The position numbers and the translations under genes are program-made. A stretch of DNA of 12,321 nucleotides from DATEPR01 sp036279295 (lineage in GTDB: Bacteria > Actinomycetota > Actinomycetes > Mycobacteriales > Pseudonocardiaceae): the NCBI GenBank assembly GCA_036279295.1, contig DASUJK010000398.1, positions 1-12,321 on the forward strand, given 5' to 3'. Below are positions 4,665 to 11,769 of this stretch, piece after piece; the first letter of the stretch is position 1; each line of letters starts with the position of its first letter. The notes below the pieces were generated by a model that was not told the origin of the DNA, did no database searches, and saw nothing but the letters and a program-made list of their open reading frames with translations.

Positions 4665-7600
4665 GTGCCCACCCCAGGACCGCTTGCCGGCCTGTTGCGC
4701 GCCATCCTGCCCGATGCCGGTCTGTGCTCCGTGGTCGAACACGCCGGTACCGGCCTGCTCGAACTGGAGGGCCCACCGGCCGCACGGCCGCTGATCACGG
4801 CTGCCCTGGCCGCCCCGGCCGATCTTGGTGGCGCCGATCGCACCGTCCTCATGGTCACGGCCACCGGCCGTGAAACGGAAGAACTCGCCGCCGTCCTGGC
4901 CGACCTGCTCGGTGAGGACACCGTCGTCACGTTCCCGAGTTGGGAGACCCTGCCGCACGAGCGCCTGAGCCCACGCGCGGACACCGTGGGCCAGCGCTTG
5001 GCCGTGCTGCGCCGCCTCGCTCACCCGGAAGAACACCCGTCCGGGCGACTCCGAGTCGTCGTGACCACCGTCCGTAGCCTCATCCAGCCACTCGCGCCCG
5101 GCCTCGGCGAACTCGTCCCGGTCGACCTCAAGGTCGGCGTCGAACAGGACTTCGAAGGGGTCGTCGAACGCCTCGCCGAACTGGCCTACGCGCGTGTCGA
5201 CATGGTCGAGAAGCGCGGCGAGTTCGCCGTCCGTGGCGGCATCCTGGACCTCTTCCCGCCGACCGCCGAGCACCCGGTGCGCGTCGAGTTCTGGGGTGAC
5301 GAGGTCTCCGAGATCCGCGCGTTCTCCGTGGCCGACCAGCGCTCGCTGCCCGGTGAGATCGCCGAGGTCGTGGCCACGCCCTGCCGGGAACTCCTGCTCA
5401 CCGAGGCCGTCCGCGCCCGCGCCGCCGAACTCGCGCAGGCCCATCAGGCGGACGCCCAACTCGCCGAGATGCTGACGAAACTCGCCGAGGGCATCCCGAG
5501 CGAGGGTATGGAGGCGCTGATCCCGGCGCTGCTGCCCGGCGAGATGCAGCTGCTCACCGACGTCCTGCCGACCGGCGCCCACGTTGTCCTGACCGACCCG
5601 GAGAAGGTCCGCGCCCGCGCCCACGACCTGGTCCGCACCGGCCTGGAATTCCTCGAAGCCTCCTGGATGGCGGCTGCCGGCGGTGGCACGGCGCCCATCG
5701 ATCTCGGCGCCAGCTCCTACCACTCGCTTGCCGACGTGGCGACGCACGCCAGGGAGACCGACCGTCCATGGTGGACACTCTCGCAGCTGACCAGCGAGAC
5801 GGCAGGCGTCGTCCGGCTGGACCTGCACCCGGTCGAGGCCTACCGGGGTGAGCTGACCCGCGCGTTCGCCGACCTGCGTGCCCACGTGATGACCGGCGGC
5901 ACGGCCGTCCTGATCGTGCCCGGCGCCGGCACCGCCCAGCGCGCCGTGGAGCAGCTCAAGGACGCCGACGTGCCGGCCCACCTGGCCGAGGACGGCCTGA
6001 CGGAACCCGCCGACAAGGCCATGGTCACCGTCGTCCGTGGCCGCCTGGAAGAGGGCTTCGCCGCCCCCGAACTGGGTTACGTCGTACTCACCGAGACCGA
6101 CCTGACCGGCGGCCGAGGTGGCACGTCGACCAGGGACATGCGCCGCAGCCTGCCCAGCCGCCGCCGCAACGCCGTCGATCCGCTGGCGCTCAAGCCGGGC
6201 GACCACGTCGTGCACGAGCAGCACGGCATCGGCCGCTACGTGGAGATGGTGCAGCGCACTGTGGCCGGCGCGACCCGGGAGTACCTGGTGCTGGAGTACG
6301 CGGCCAGCAAGCGCGGTCAGCCCGGCGACCGGCTGTTCGTGCCGACCGACCAACTCGACGAGATCTCCCGCTACGTCGGCGGCGAGCTGCCCACGTTGAA
6401 CAAGCTGGGCGGCTCGGACTGGAAGAACACCAAGGCCAAGGCGAAGAAGGCGGTCAAGCAGATCGCCGCCGAGCTGGTCCAGCTCTACGCCGCCCGCCAA
6501 GCGGCGCCCGGCCACGCCTTCGCGGGCGACACGCCGTGGCAGCGTGAGCTGGAGGACGCGTTCCCGTTCACCGAGACCCCGGACCAGATGGCCGCCATCG
6601 ACGAGGTCAAGGCGGACATGCAGAAGTCCTCGCCGATGGACCGGGTGGTCTGCGGTGACGTCGGCTACGGCAAGACCGAGATCGCCGTCCGGGCCGCTTT
6701 CAAGGCCGTGCAGGACGGCAAGCAGGTCGCCGTGCTGGTGCCCACGACACTGCTCGCACAGCAGCACCTGAACACGTTCGCCGAACGCATGCAGCCGTTC
6801 CCGGTGACCATCAAGGGCCTGTCCCGGTTCACCGACAAGCTGGAGTCCGAGGCGACCGTGGCCGGCCTGGCCGACGGCACCGTGGACATCGTGATCGGCA
6901 CCCACCGGCTGCTCCAGACCGGGATCCGCTGGAAGGATCTCGGGCTGGTCATCGTGGACGAGGAGCAGCGGTTCGGCGTCGAGCACAAGGAGCACATCAA
7001 GGCCCTGCGCACCTACGTCGACGTGTTGACAATGTCGGCGACACCCATTCCGCGCACCCTGGAGATGAGCCTGGCCGGCATCCGCGAGATGTCCACCATC
7101 CTCACCCCACCCGAGGAGCGGCACCCGATCCTGACCTACGTCGGCGGCTACGACGACAAGCAGGTCGGCGCCGCCATCCGCCGCGAACTGCTGCGGGACG
7201 GCCAGGTCTTCTACGTGCACAACAGGGTGTCCTCGATCGAGAAGGCGGCTCGCCGGCTGCGCGAACTCGTACCCGAGGCCCGGGTGGTGACCGCGCACGG
7301 CCAGATGAACGAGGACCGGCTGGAGAAGATCATCCAGGGGTTCTGGGAGCGCGAGCACGACGTGCTGGTCTGCACCACGATCGTGGAGACCGGCCTGGAC
7401 ATCTCCAACGCGAACACGCTGGTGGTCGAGCGCGGTGACCTGCTCGGGCTGGCCCAGCTGCACCAGTTGCGTGGCCGTGTCGGTCGTGGTCGGGAACGCG
7501 GTTACGCCTACTTCCTGTACCCGCGGGAAACGCCACTGACCGAGACGGCACACGACCGGCTGGCCACGATCGCGCAGAACACGGAGCTGGGTGCCGGCAT

Positions 7601-8258
7601 GGCCGTGGCCATGAAGGACCTGGAGATCCGGGGCGCCGGCAACATCCTGGGTGCCGAGCAGTCCGGGCACATCGCGGGCGTCGGCTTCGACCTGTACGTG
7701 CGGCTGGTCGGCGAGGCGGTCGAGGCCTTCCGCAAACATGCCGGCGCGGATGGTGCCGACGGTGACGAGGACCTCGCCGACGTGCGGGTGGACCTGCCGG
7801 TGGACGCGCACATCCCACACGACTACGTGCCTGGCGAGCGGCTGCGCCTGGAGGCCTACCGGAAGATCGCAGCCGCCGCTGACGCGGCCGGGCTGGACGC
7901 GGTGCGGGACGAACTGGTGGACCGGTACGGAGCCACGCCGACGGCGGTGGAGAACCTGCTCGCCGTCGCCGCGTTCCGCCAGGCGTGTCGGACACACGGC
8001 GTCACCGAGGTGGCCACCCAGGGCAGCGGTATCCGGTTCGCCCCGCTGCCACTGCGGGACTCGCAGCTGGTGCGGCTGCACCGGCTCTACCCGAAGGCGC
8101 TGTACAAGCCGGTGGCGAACACCGTGTCCGTGCCCCGGCCGACGGAAGGGCCGGCCGGCGGTCGGCTCGGCGCGCCGCCGCTGCGGGACCGGGAGCTGCT
8201 GGACTGGGCCGCGAAGTTCCTGGAGTCGCTGGTCGGGGTGCCGGCAACGGTCGGTTGA
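4665..8258 (+). CDS. mfd: Mfd, transcription-repair coupling factor
   Basis: Mfd binds RNA polymerase stalled at DNA lesions, pushes it off with its ATP-driven translocase and recruits UvrA for nucleotide excision repair. The 1197-aa length is normal for actinobacteria. The N-terminal UvrB-like module includes WETLPHERLSP, and VRGGILDLFPP then EFWGDEV follow. The RNA-polymerase-interacting CarD-like domain begins near residue 507 with LKPGDHVVHEQHGIGRY. The translocase has Walker A GDVGYGKTE (664-672), the DEEQ box (765-768), SATPIPRT (791-798) and motif VI QLRGRVGRG (934-942). The C-terminal inhibitory domain is complete. The start is GTG 4665 because GAGGAG (4650-4655) lies nine bases upstream and the protein then begins VPTPGPLAGLL. 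An upstream in-frame ATG (4569) would add 32 unusual residues. It is probably its own transcription unit. A shadow frame of similar length runs antisense because of third-position GC. Confidence 0.97.
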   Translation: MPTPGPLAGLLRAILPDAGLCSVVEHAGTGLLELEGPPAARPLITAALAAPADLGGADRTVLMVTATGRETEELAAVLADLLGEDTVVTFPSWETLPHERLSPRADTVGQRLAVLRRLAHPEEHPSGRLRVVVTTVRSLIQPLAPGLGELVPVDLKVGVEQDFEGVVERLAELAYARVDMVEKRGEFAVRGGILDLFPPTAEHPVRVEFWGDEVSEIRAFSVADQRSLPGEIAEVVATPCRELLLTEAVRARAAELAQAHQADAQLAEMLTKLAEGIPSEGMEALIPALLPGEMQLLTDVLPTGAHVVLTDPEKVRARAHDLVRTGLEFLEASWMAAAGGGTAPIDLGASSYHSLADVATHARETDRPWWTLSQLTSETAGVVRLDLHPVEAYRGELTRAFADLRAHVMTGGTAVLIVPGAGTAQRAVEQLKDADVPAHLAEDGLTEPADKAMVTVVRGRLEEGFAAPELGYVVLTETDLTGGRGGTSTRDMRRSLPSRRRNAVDPLALKPGDHVVHEQHGIGRYVEMVQRTVAGATREYLVLEYAASKRGQPGDRLFVPTDQLDEISRYVGGELPTLNKLGGSDWKNTKAKAKKAVKQIAAELVQLYAARQAAPGHAFAGDTPWQRELEDAFPFTETPDQMAAIDEVKADMQKSSPMDRVVCGDVGYGKTEIAVRAAFKAVQDGKQVAVLVPTTLLAQQHLNTFAERMQPFPVTIKGLSRFTDKLESEATVAGLADGTVDIVIGTHRLLQTGIRWKDLGLVIVDEEQRFGVEHKEHIKALRTYVDVLTMSATPIPRTLEMSLAGIREMSTILTPPEERHPILTYVGGYDDKQVGAAIRRELLRDGQVFYVHNRVSSIEKAARRLRELVPEARVVTAHGQMNEDRLEKIIQGFWEREHDVLVCTTIVETGLDISNANTLVVERGDLLGLAQLHQLRGRVGRGRERGYAYFLYPRETPLTETAHDRLATIAQNTELGAGMAVAMKDLEIRGAGNILGAEQSGHIAGVGFDLYVRLVGEAVEAFRKHAGADGADGDEDLADVRVDLPVDAHIPHDYVPGERLRLEAYRKIAAAADAAGLDAVRDELVDRYGATPTAVENLLAVAAFRQACRTHGVTEVATQGSGIRFAPLPLRDSQLVRLHRLYPKALYKPVANTVSVPRPTEGPAGGRLGAPPLRDRELLDWAAKFLESLVGVPATVG

Positions 8259-8276
8259 CATTCGGTTACCGAATGT
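8258..8276. promoter_or_regulatory. Perfect 19-bp palindrome at the end of mfd
   Basis: ACATTCGGT (8258-8266) and ACCGAATGT (8268-8276) are perfect inverted arms around one T, starting on the last base of the mfd stop. Nine-base half-sites with an odd centre resemble a dimeric repressor operator. As RNA it would give a 7-bp stem with a 5-base loop. It may be an operator for the downstream c-di-GMP gene or a weak mfd terminator. Confidence 0.45.
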
Positions 8277-8511
8277 GTTCGGATCGGCCGGGACGTACTC
8301 CAGTCGGGTGGATGGTTGGTCCGACGAGTGGATGCATCTGTGGCTGTCGGGTCCGGCGCACTACCCTCCATGGGGCCGGAAGTGAGCGATCCAGAACCAT
8401 GAGGAGCGCGGTGACTGCGGCAAACACGCCGGCGTGCCAAGGAAAAAGTCCGGACCGTACCGGACAGGTCAAGCAAGGTAAGGACTTTCCACCGCCGATT
8501 GTGCACACCAC
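8259..8511 (+). other. Leader region upstream of the GGDEF-EAL gene
   Basis: This 253-bp gap holds the palindrome at 8258-8276, an imperfect stem (GGTCCGAC 8318-8325 with GTCGGGTCC 8346-8354), and a possible -10 TACCCT (8362-8367) without a good -35. It also holds a structured stretch at 8425-8490. There GTCC can pair with CCGGAC (8460-8465) or with GGAC (8482-8485), but not both at once. GGAAAAAGTCC (8441-8451) pairs with GGACTTTCC (8482-8490) with a two-base bulge. CACGCCGGCGTG (8425-8436) is self-complementary. It matches no riboswitch class I recognise. Confidence 0.4.
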
Positions 8512-8515
8512 ATGA
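8411..8515 (+). CDS. Candidate small leader ORF coupled to the GGDEF-EAL gene
   Basis: The frame from GTG 8411 (or ATG 8399) gives a 34-aa peptide (38 aa from the ATG): MTAANTPACQGKSPDRTGQV, then KQGKDFPPPIVHTT. GAGGAG (8401-8406) lies four bases before the GTG. Its TGA (8513-8515) overlaps the GGDEF-EAL ATG as ATGA. That ATG has no visible Shine-Dalgarno of its own, so coupling would explain its translation. The same bases form the competing hairpins described for the leader, so an attenuating leader peptide or a purely RNA element are both possible. I recognise no family. Confidence 0.35.
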   Translation: MTAANTPACQGKSPDRTGQVKQGKDFPPPIVHTT

Positions 8516-10668
8516 GCGTTCCCTCCGCTGATGCGGCCTCGCTCCGACCGCCAGTTCGGTCGGAGCTGGTGGCGGCATGGCTGCTTACGCTCGCGCCCAC
8601 CGGGTTCACCCCGCTGCCGCACGCCGAGTTCGAGCGCGTCATCGGGTCACTGGTCGACACGATGGCCGACGGCATGACCGCCGACCCGGTCGACCAGCAA
8701 GCCGGCTACCAGGCGGGCGTCGCCGTCGTCGGCACCCGCTTCACCGACCCGGAATGCCTGCGCGGCAGCATGCGTGTGCTCGGCAACGGCCTGCTCCGGA
8801 TCGCCGAGTCCGACGGCCTGGCCGACCCGCTGACCAGGTCGTTCACCATGCTCGGTGCGTTCTGCGCCGGCTACACGTCAGCCCTGCGGGACTGGCTGTT
8901 CGACCAGCAGGAAGAGGTCAAGGTCGCGCTCCAGCGGGCCACCGGCGAGGTGGAGCGCAGGCTGCGGCGCAGCGAGGCCTGGTTCCGTGAGGTGTTCGTC
9001 CGGTCCGGTGTCGGCATCGCGATCAGCGACTCGGGCGGCAAGCTGGCCCAGGTCAACCCGGCGCTGGCCGAGATTCTCGGGCTCGGCCCCGGTGAACTGG
9101 CCGGTCGCAGCATCGAGGAGTTCTTCCACCCGCAGGACGCCGTCGACCTGCGCACCGACTTCCACGAACTGAGCGGTCTGGGCGGTCGACCGCTGCGCAG
9201 GCGCAGGCGCCTTGTTCGTGCCGACGGCCAACTCGTGTGGGTCCACCTGGCGGTGTCGGTGCTGCGCGACTCCGACGAGCTGCCGACGCTGCACCTGACC
9301 ATGGTGGAGAACGTCAGCGACCTGCATCTGCTGCAGGACCTGACCAGCCACCAGACGCTGCACGACGTGCTCACCGGTCTGCCCAATCGGCAATACGTGT
9401 TGTCCCAGCTGCAAAGTCTGCTTTCCGGCCAGGTGGCAGGCGAGCGGGTCACGCTGTTCCAGCTCGACCTGGACGGCTTCGGCGCGATCAACCACGGCCT
9501 CGGCCCCGAGCACGGCGACCGGCTGCTGACCACGGTGGCGCGCAGGCTGGAATCGCTGTTCGCCGGTCGGCGGACACTGGTCGCCCGGCTGACCGGAGAC
9601 GAGTTCGCGGTGCTGTTCGCCACCGGCTGCGAACCCGGTGACGTGCAGGACACGGTGAACCAGATCAACGTGGAGCTGGCCGAGCCGGTGCACGTGCCCG
9701 ACGGCGGTGTCGGGCTGTCCGCCAGCATCGGTGTGGCACACGGCCCGGTCGGCCGGATCGATCCGTACGAGCTGCTGCGCCGGGCCGACGTCGCGTTACG
9801 GCGGGCACAGACCACCGGTAGGCGGCAGTGGGCCGAGTACGACCGGGATCGGGACGCGGTGGACCGGCGACGCGCCACGCTCGCCGTGACCATGTCCGGT
9901 GCGTTGGAATTCGGTGAACTGGCCACGGGATGGCAGCCCTGGTACGCGTTCGAGGACGGTGCCGTTGCCGGGATCTCGGTGCGCGCCAGCTGGGAGCACC
10001 CCGAGCACGGCCTGATCGAGCACAACGAGTGCCTGGCACTGGCCGAGATGACCGGTGCCTCCGTGGCGTTCGCGAGCTGGCTGATCGACTCGTCGTGTGA
10101 GCAGATCCAGGCGTGGTGGTCCCGGTTCGGTGACCGCACGCCCCTGGTCGGACTGAGCCTCACCGGCGGCCAGGTCGCCGATCCGGACCTGATCGGGACC
10201 GTCGGCGCCGCGATCGACAGGACCGGTATCCGGCCGGCCGCGCTGTGTCTCGGTGTGCCGCTGGAATCGGTGGCCGACGGGCACAGCGAGGCAAGGGACA
10301 ACATCGGCGTGCTGGCCGGGATGGGTGTCCGAATCCTGCTCGGCGGCGCCGGGATGGCACCGGTCGAGTCGATGCTGCTGGACGAATGGCCGATCACCAC
10401 CGTGCAACTGGCCGAATCGCTCGTCTCCTCGGTGGCCGCGGCGGGTCCCGAGTCGCGGCTGGCCAGGGCCGGCGGCGCGTTGGTCCGTGGCCTGGGTGAG
10501 GTGGGCATCCGGGTGGTCGTGCCCGGCCTGCGCACCGCGGTGGAGGCCGGTTGGTGGCGTTCGGTCGGCGCCCAGGCGGCGAGTGGCCCGTACTACGGCC
10601 CGGTACTCACACCGCAGCAGTCGGCGGTCCGGCTGGCCGAACGACTCGGGCCGCCGTACGCCGGCTAG
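8512..10668 (+). CDS. PAS-GGDEF-EAL protein; probable diguanylate cyclase with a dead EAL domain
   Basis: The 718-aa protein is predicted soluble, with no clear membrane helix. Residues 1-150 are an all-helical sensor-like region. A PAS domain follows (about 158-275: EVFVRSGVGIAISDSGGKLA, with N-P-A-L-A-E-I-L-G). The GGDEF domain (about 285-440) has DVLTGLPNR, LDLDGFGAIN with the guanine-binding Asn, HGDRLL and signature TGDEF (361-365). The first Gly is Thr, a variant that may still be active. The RxxD inhibitory site is absent (GRRT at 352-355). The EAL-like domain (about 460-715) has lost its catalytic set. E-A-L reads SVR (489-491), the Asn of N-L-S is S549, L-E-I-T-E reads LGVPL (580-584), and D-D-F-G reads LGGA (610-613). 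Phosphodiesterase activity is therefore unlikely, and the domain may bind c-di-GMP or a partner. There is no Shine-Dalgarno; see the leader ORF. The gene lies between mfd and mazG. Confidence 0.9.
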   Translation: MSVPSADAASLRPPVRSELVAAWLLTLAPTGFTPLPHAEFERVIGSLVDTMADGMTADPVDQQAGYQAGVAVVGTRFTDPECLRGSMRVLGNGLLRIAESDGLADPLTRSFTMLGAFCAGYTSALRDWLFDQQEEVKVALQRATGEVERRLRRSEAWFREVFVRSGVGIAISDSGGKLAQVNPALAEILGLGPGELAGRSIEEFFHPQDAVDLRTDFHELSGLGGRPLRRRRRLVRADGQLVWVHLAVSVLRDSDELPTLHLTMVENVSDLHLLQDLTSHQTLHDVLTGLPNRQYVLSQLQSLLSGQVAGERVTLFQLDLDGFGAINHGLGPEHGDRLLTTVARRLESLFAGRRTLVARLTGDEFAVLFATGCEPGDVQDTVNQINVELAEPVHVPDGGVGLSASIGVAHGPVGRIDPYELLRRADVALRRAQTTGRRQWAEYDRDRDAVDRRRATLAVTMSGALEFGELATGWQPWYAFEDGAVAGISVRASWEHPEHGLIEHNECLALAEMTGASVAFASWLIDSSCEQIQAWWSRFGDRTPLVGLSLTGGQVADPDLIGTVGAAIDRTGIRPAALCLGVPLESVADGHSEARDNIGVLAGMGVRILLGGAGMAPVESMLLDEWPITTVQLAESLVSSVAAAGPESRLARAGGALVRGLGEVGIRVVVPGLRTAVEAGWWRSVGAQAASGPYYGPVLTPQQSAVRLAERLGPPYAG

Positions 10669-10670
10669 GC

Positions 10671-10706
10671 CACGTCGACCGGGTCACGTCGACTGGGTCA
10701 CATCAC
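10671..10706. repeat. Tandem 14-bp repeat with partial third unit
   Basis: CACGTCGACCGGGT (10671-10684) is followed directly by CACGTCGACTGGGT (10685-10698) and a partial CACATCAC. One mismatch separates the full units. It begins two bases after the GGDEF-EAL stop and lies about 55 bp before the lipoprotein start. Each unit contains GTCGAC. Tandem spacing of 14 bp is not a whole helical turn. It could be a regulatory array or simple slippage. Confidence 0.55.
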
Positions 10707-10711
10707 TGCCA

Positions 10712-10733
10712 GGTCCGGGATGTCGGTCGGACC
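10712..10733. terminator. 6-bp inverted repeat before the lipoprotein gene
   Basis: GGTCCG (10712-10717) and CGGACC (10728-10733) form a GC-rich stem with a 10-nt loop, 44 bp after the GGDEF-EAL stop. There is no U-tract. It may terminate the upstream gene or serve as an operator for the lipoprotein-mazG unit. Confidence 0.35.
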
Positions 10734-10755
10734 CGGTGTGAGAGGGTAGGTGACT

Positions 10756-11769
10756 GTGACACTCGTCATTCGCCGCCCGGTCGGGGTACTCGTGGGTCTG
10801 GCCGCCGCCGCTTTGTTGCTGTCCGCATGTGGATCCGGGCCGAATCAGGTCGGATCCGCACTGATCGTGGGCAACACGTCGGTGTCGGTGAACCAGGTCC
10901 AGAAGGAACTCAACGGCCTCCTGGCCAGCTCGCCCACCGTCCAGCAGGCCCAGAAACAGGGCAAGCTGGATCAGGCCACCGCCGGCATCGTGACCAACCA
11001 CGTGCTGCACGACCTGGTCGGCAGGTCGGCGACGGAGAACCAGTTGGTGGTCACCGATCAGCAGGTGGACCAGCTGATCAGCCAGTCGGGCGGTGCGGCC
11101 AAGCTCGCCCCCGCGCTGGAGGTCGACCAGGCCAACGTGCGGACCACCGTCAAGGACGTGCTGCTTGAGGTGGCGCTGGCCCGCAAGTTCGCGGACAGCC
11201 TGTCGGTGAACTTCGGCTACGTCGTGGCCACCAGCCGGGCGGACGCGACGGCGAAGGCCCAGCAGCTCGCCGCGAACCCGAACGGGCTGGCCGCCATGGT
11301 GGCCGCGGCGAACAAGACCGCCCAGGCACAGGGCGCGCAGAGCGGCGGCCAGACGACGGCCACGTTCTCGGTGTCCTCCTACCTGCAGGGTGTCGAGCAG
11401 GCCCAGCAGCAGGCGCAGTCGCAGGGCACCGCCGCGCCGACCGAGAACGACGGCCCGGTGTTCGGCACGCCCGTGAACACGGTTGTCGCGTTCGAGCCGG
11501 ATCCCGCGTCCAGCGGCACCTGGATCGTCGCGCTCATCAAGTCGCGCACCATCAACACCAGCACCGTGCCGCTGGGTGCCTCGCCCGCGGACAACGCCGA
11601 CCTCTCCACGCTGGAGCAGATCGGCATCAGCCTGCTCCAGCCGGACGCCAAGTCGCTGGGGGTGCGGGTCAGCCCGCGTTACGGCGTGTGGGACCAGGTC
11701 GGGATGGAGGTCGTGCCGAGCACGGCACAGCCCACCGGCCTGGAGATCCCGGTCGCGCACAAGTCATGA
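10756..11769 (+). CDS. SurA N-terminal-domain-like lipoprotein
   Basis: The protein is a secreted lipoprotein of about 337 aa. It has a basic start (TLVIRRP), a hydrophobic stretch GVLVGLAAAALLL and a lipobox LSAC (residues 22-25, lipidated C25). It is expected on the outer face of the membrane. The mature part begins ALIVGNTSVSVNQVQKELN, the entry strand and helix of the SurA/peptidyl-prolyl-isomerase-type chaperone N-domain. Helices with QLVVTDQQVDQLIS follow. No parvulin domain is apparent, so a chaperone or other exported function remains open. A Gln/Ala-rich segment lies near residues 180-225, and the C-terminus ends in SPRYGVWDQVGMEVVP. GTG 10756 is preferred because AGAGGG (10741-10746) is nine bases upstream; GTG 10750 is only three bases away. 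The stop overlaps the mazG ATG (ATGA), so both are coupled. Confidence 0.85.
   Translation: MTLVIRRPVGVLVGLAAAALLLSACGSGPNQVGSALIVGNTSVSVNQVQKELNGLLASSPTVQQAQKQGKLDQATAGIVTNHVLHDLVGRSATENQLVVTDQQVDQLISQSGGAAKLAPALEVDQANVRTTVKDVLLEVALARKFADSLSVNFGYVVATSRADATAKAQQLAANPNGLAAMVAAANKTAQAQGAQSGGQTTATFSVSSYLQGVEQAQQQAQSQGTAAPTENDGPVFGTPVNTVVAFEPDPASSGTWIVALIKSRTINTSTVPLGASPADNADLSTLEQIGISLLQPDAKSLGVRVSPRYGVWDQVGMEVVPSTAQPTGLEIPVAHKS

Noticed and set aside
4563..8261. Antisense open frame of about 1232 codons covering all of mfd
   Set aside because: It mirrors the mfd codon phase and has the His/Gly/Leu/Val/Gln-rich low-complexity composition typical of GC-rich shadow frames. No domain is recognisable, and mfd itself is certain.
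8401..8511. Known c-di-GMP (GEMM), cobalamin or c-di-AMP (ydaO) riboswitch upstream of the GGDEF-EAL gene
   Set aside because: The conserved cores of these classes, as I know them, are not present, so only unclassified structure is reported.
8871..10535. Antisense frame of about 554 codons within the GGDEF-EAL gene
   Set aside because: Ser/Arg/Pro-rich composition without domains. It lies entirely opposite a clear PAS-GGDEF-EAL gene.
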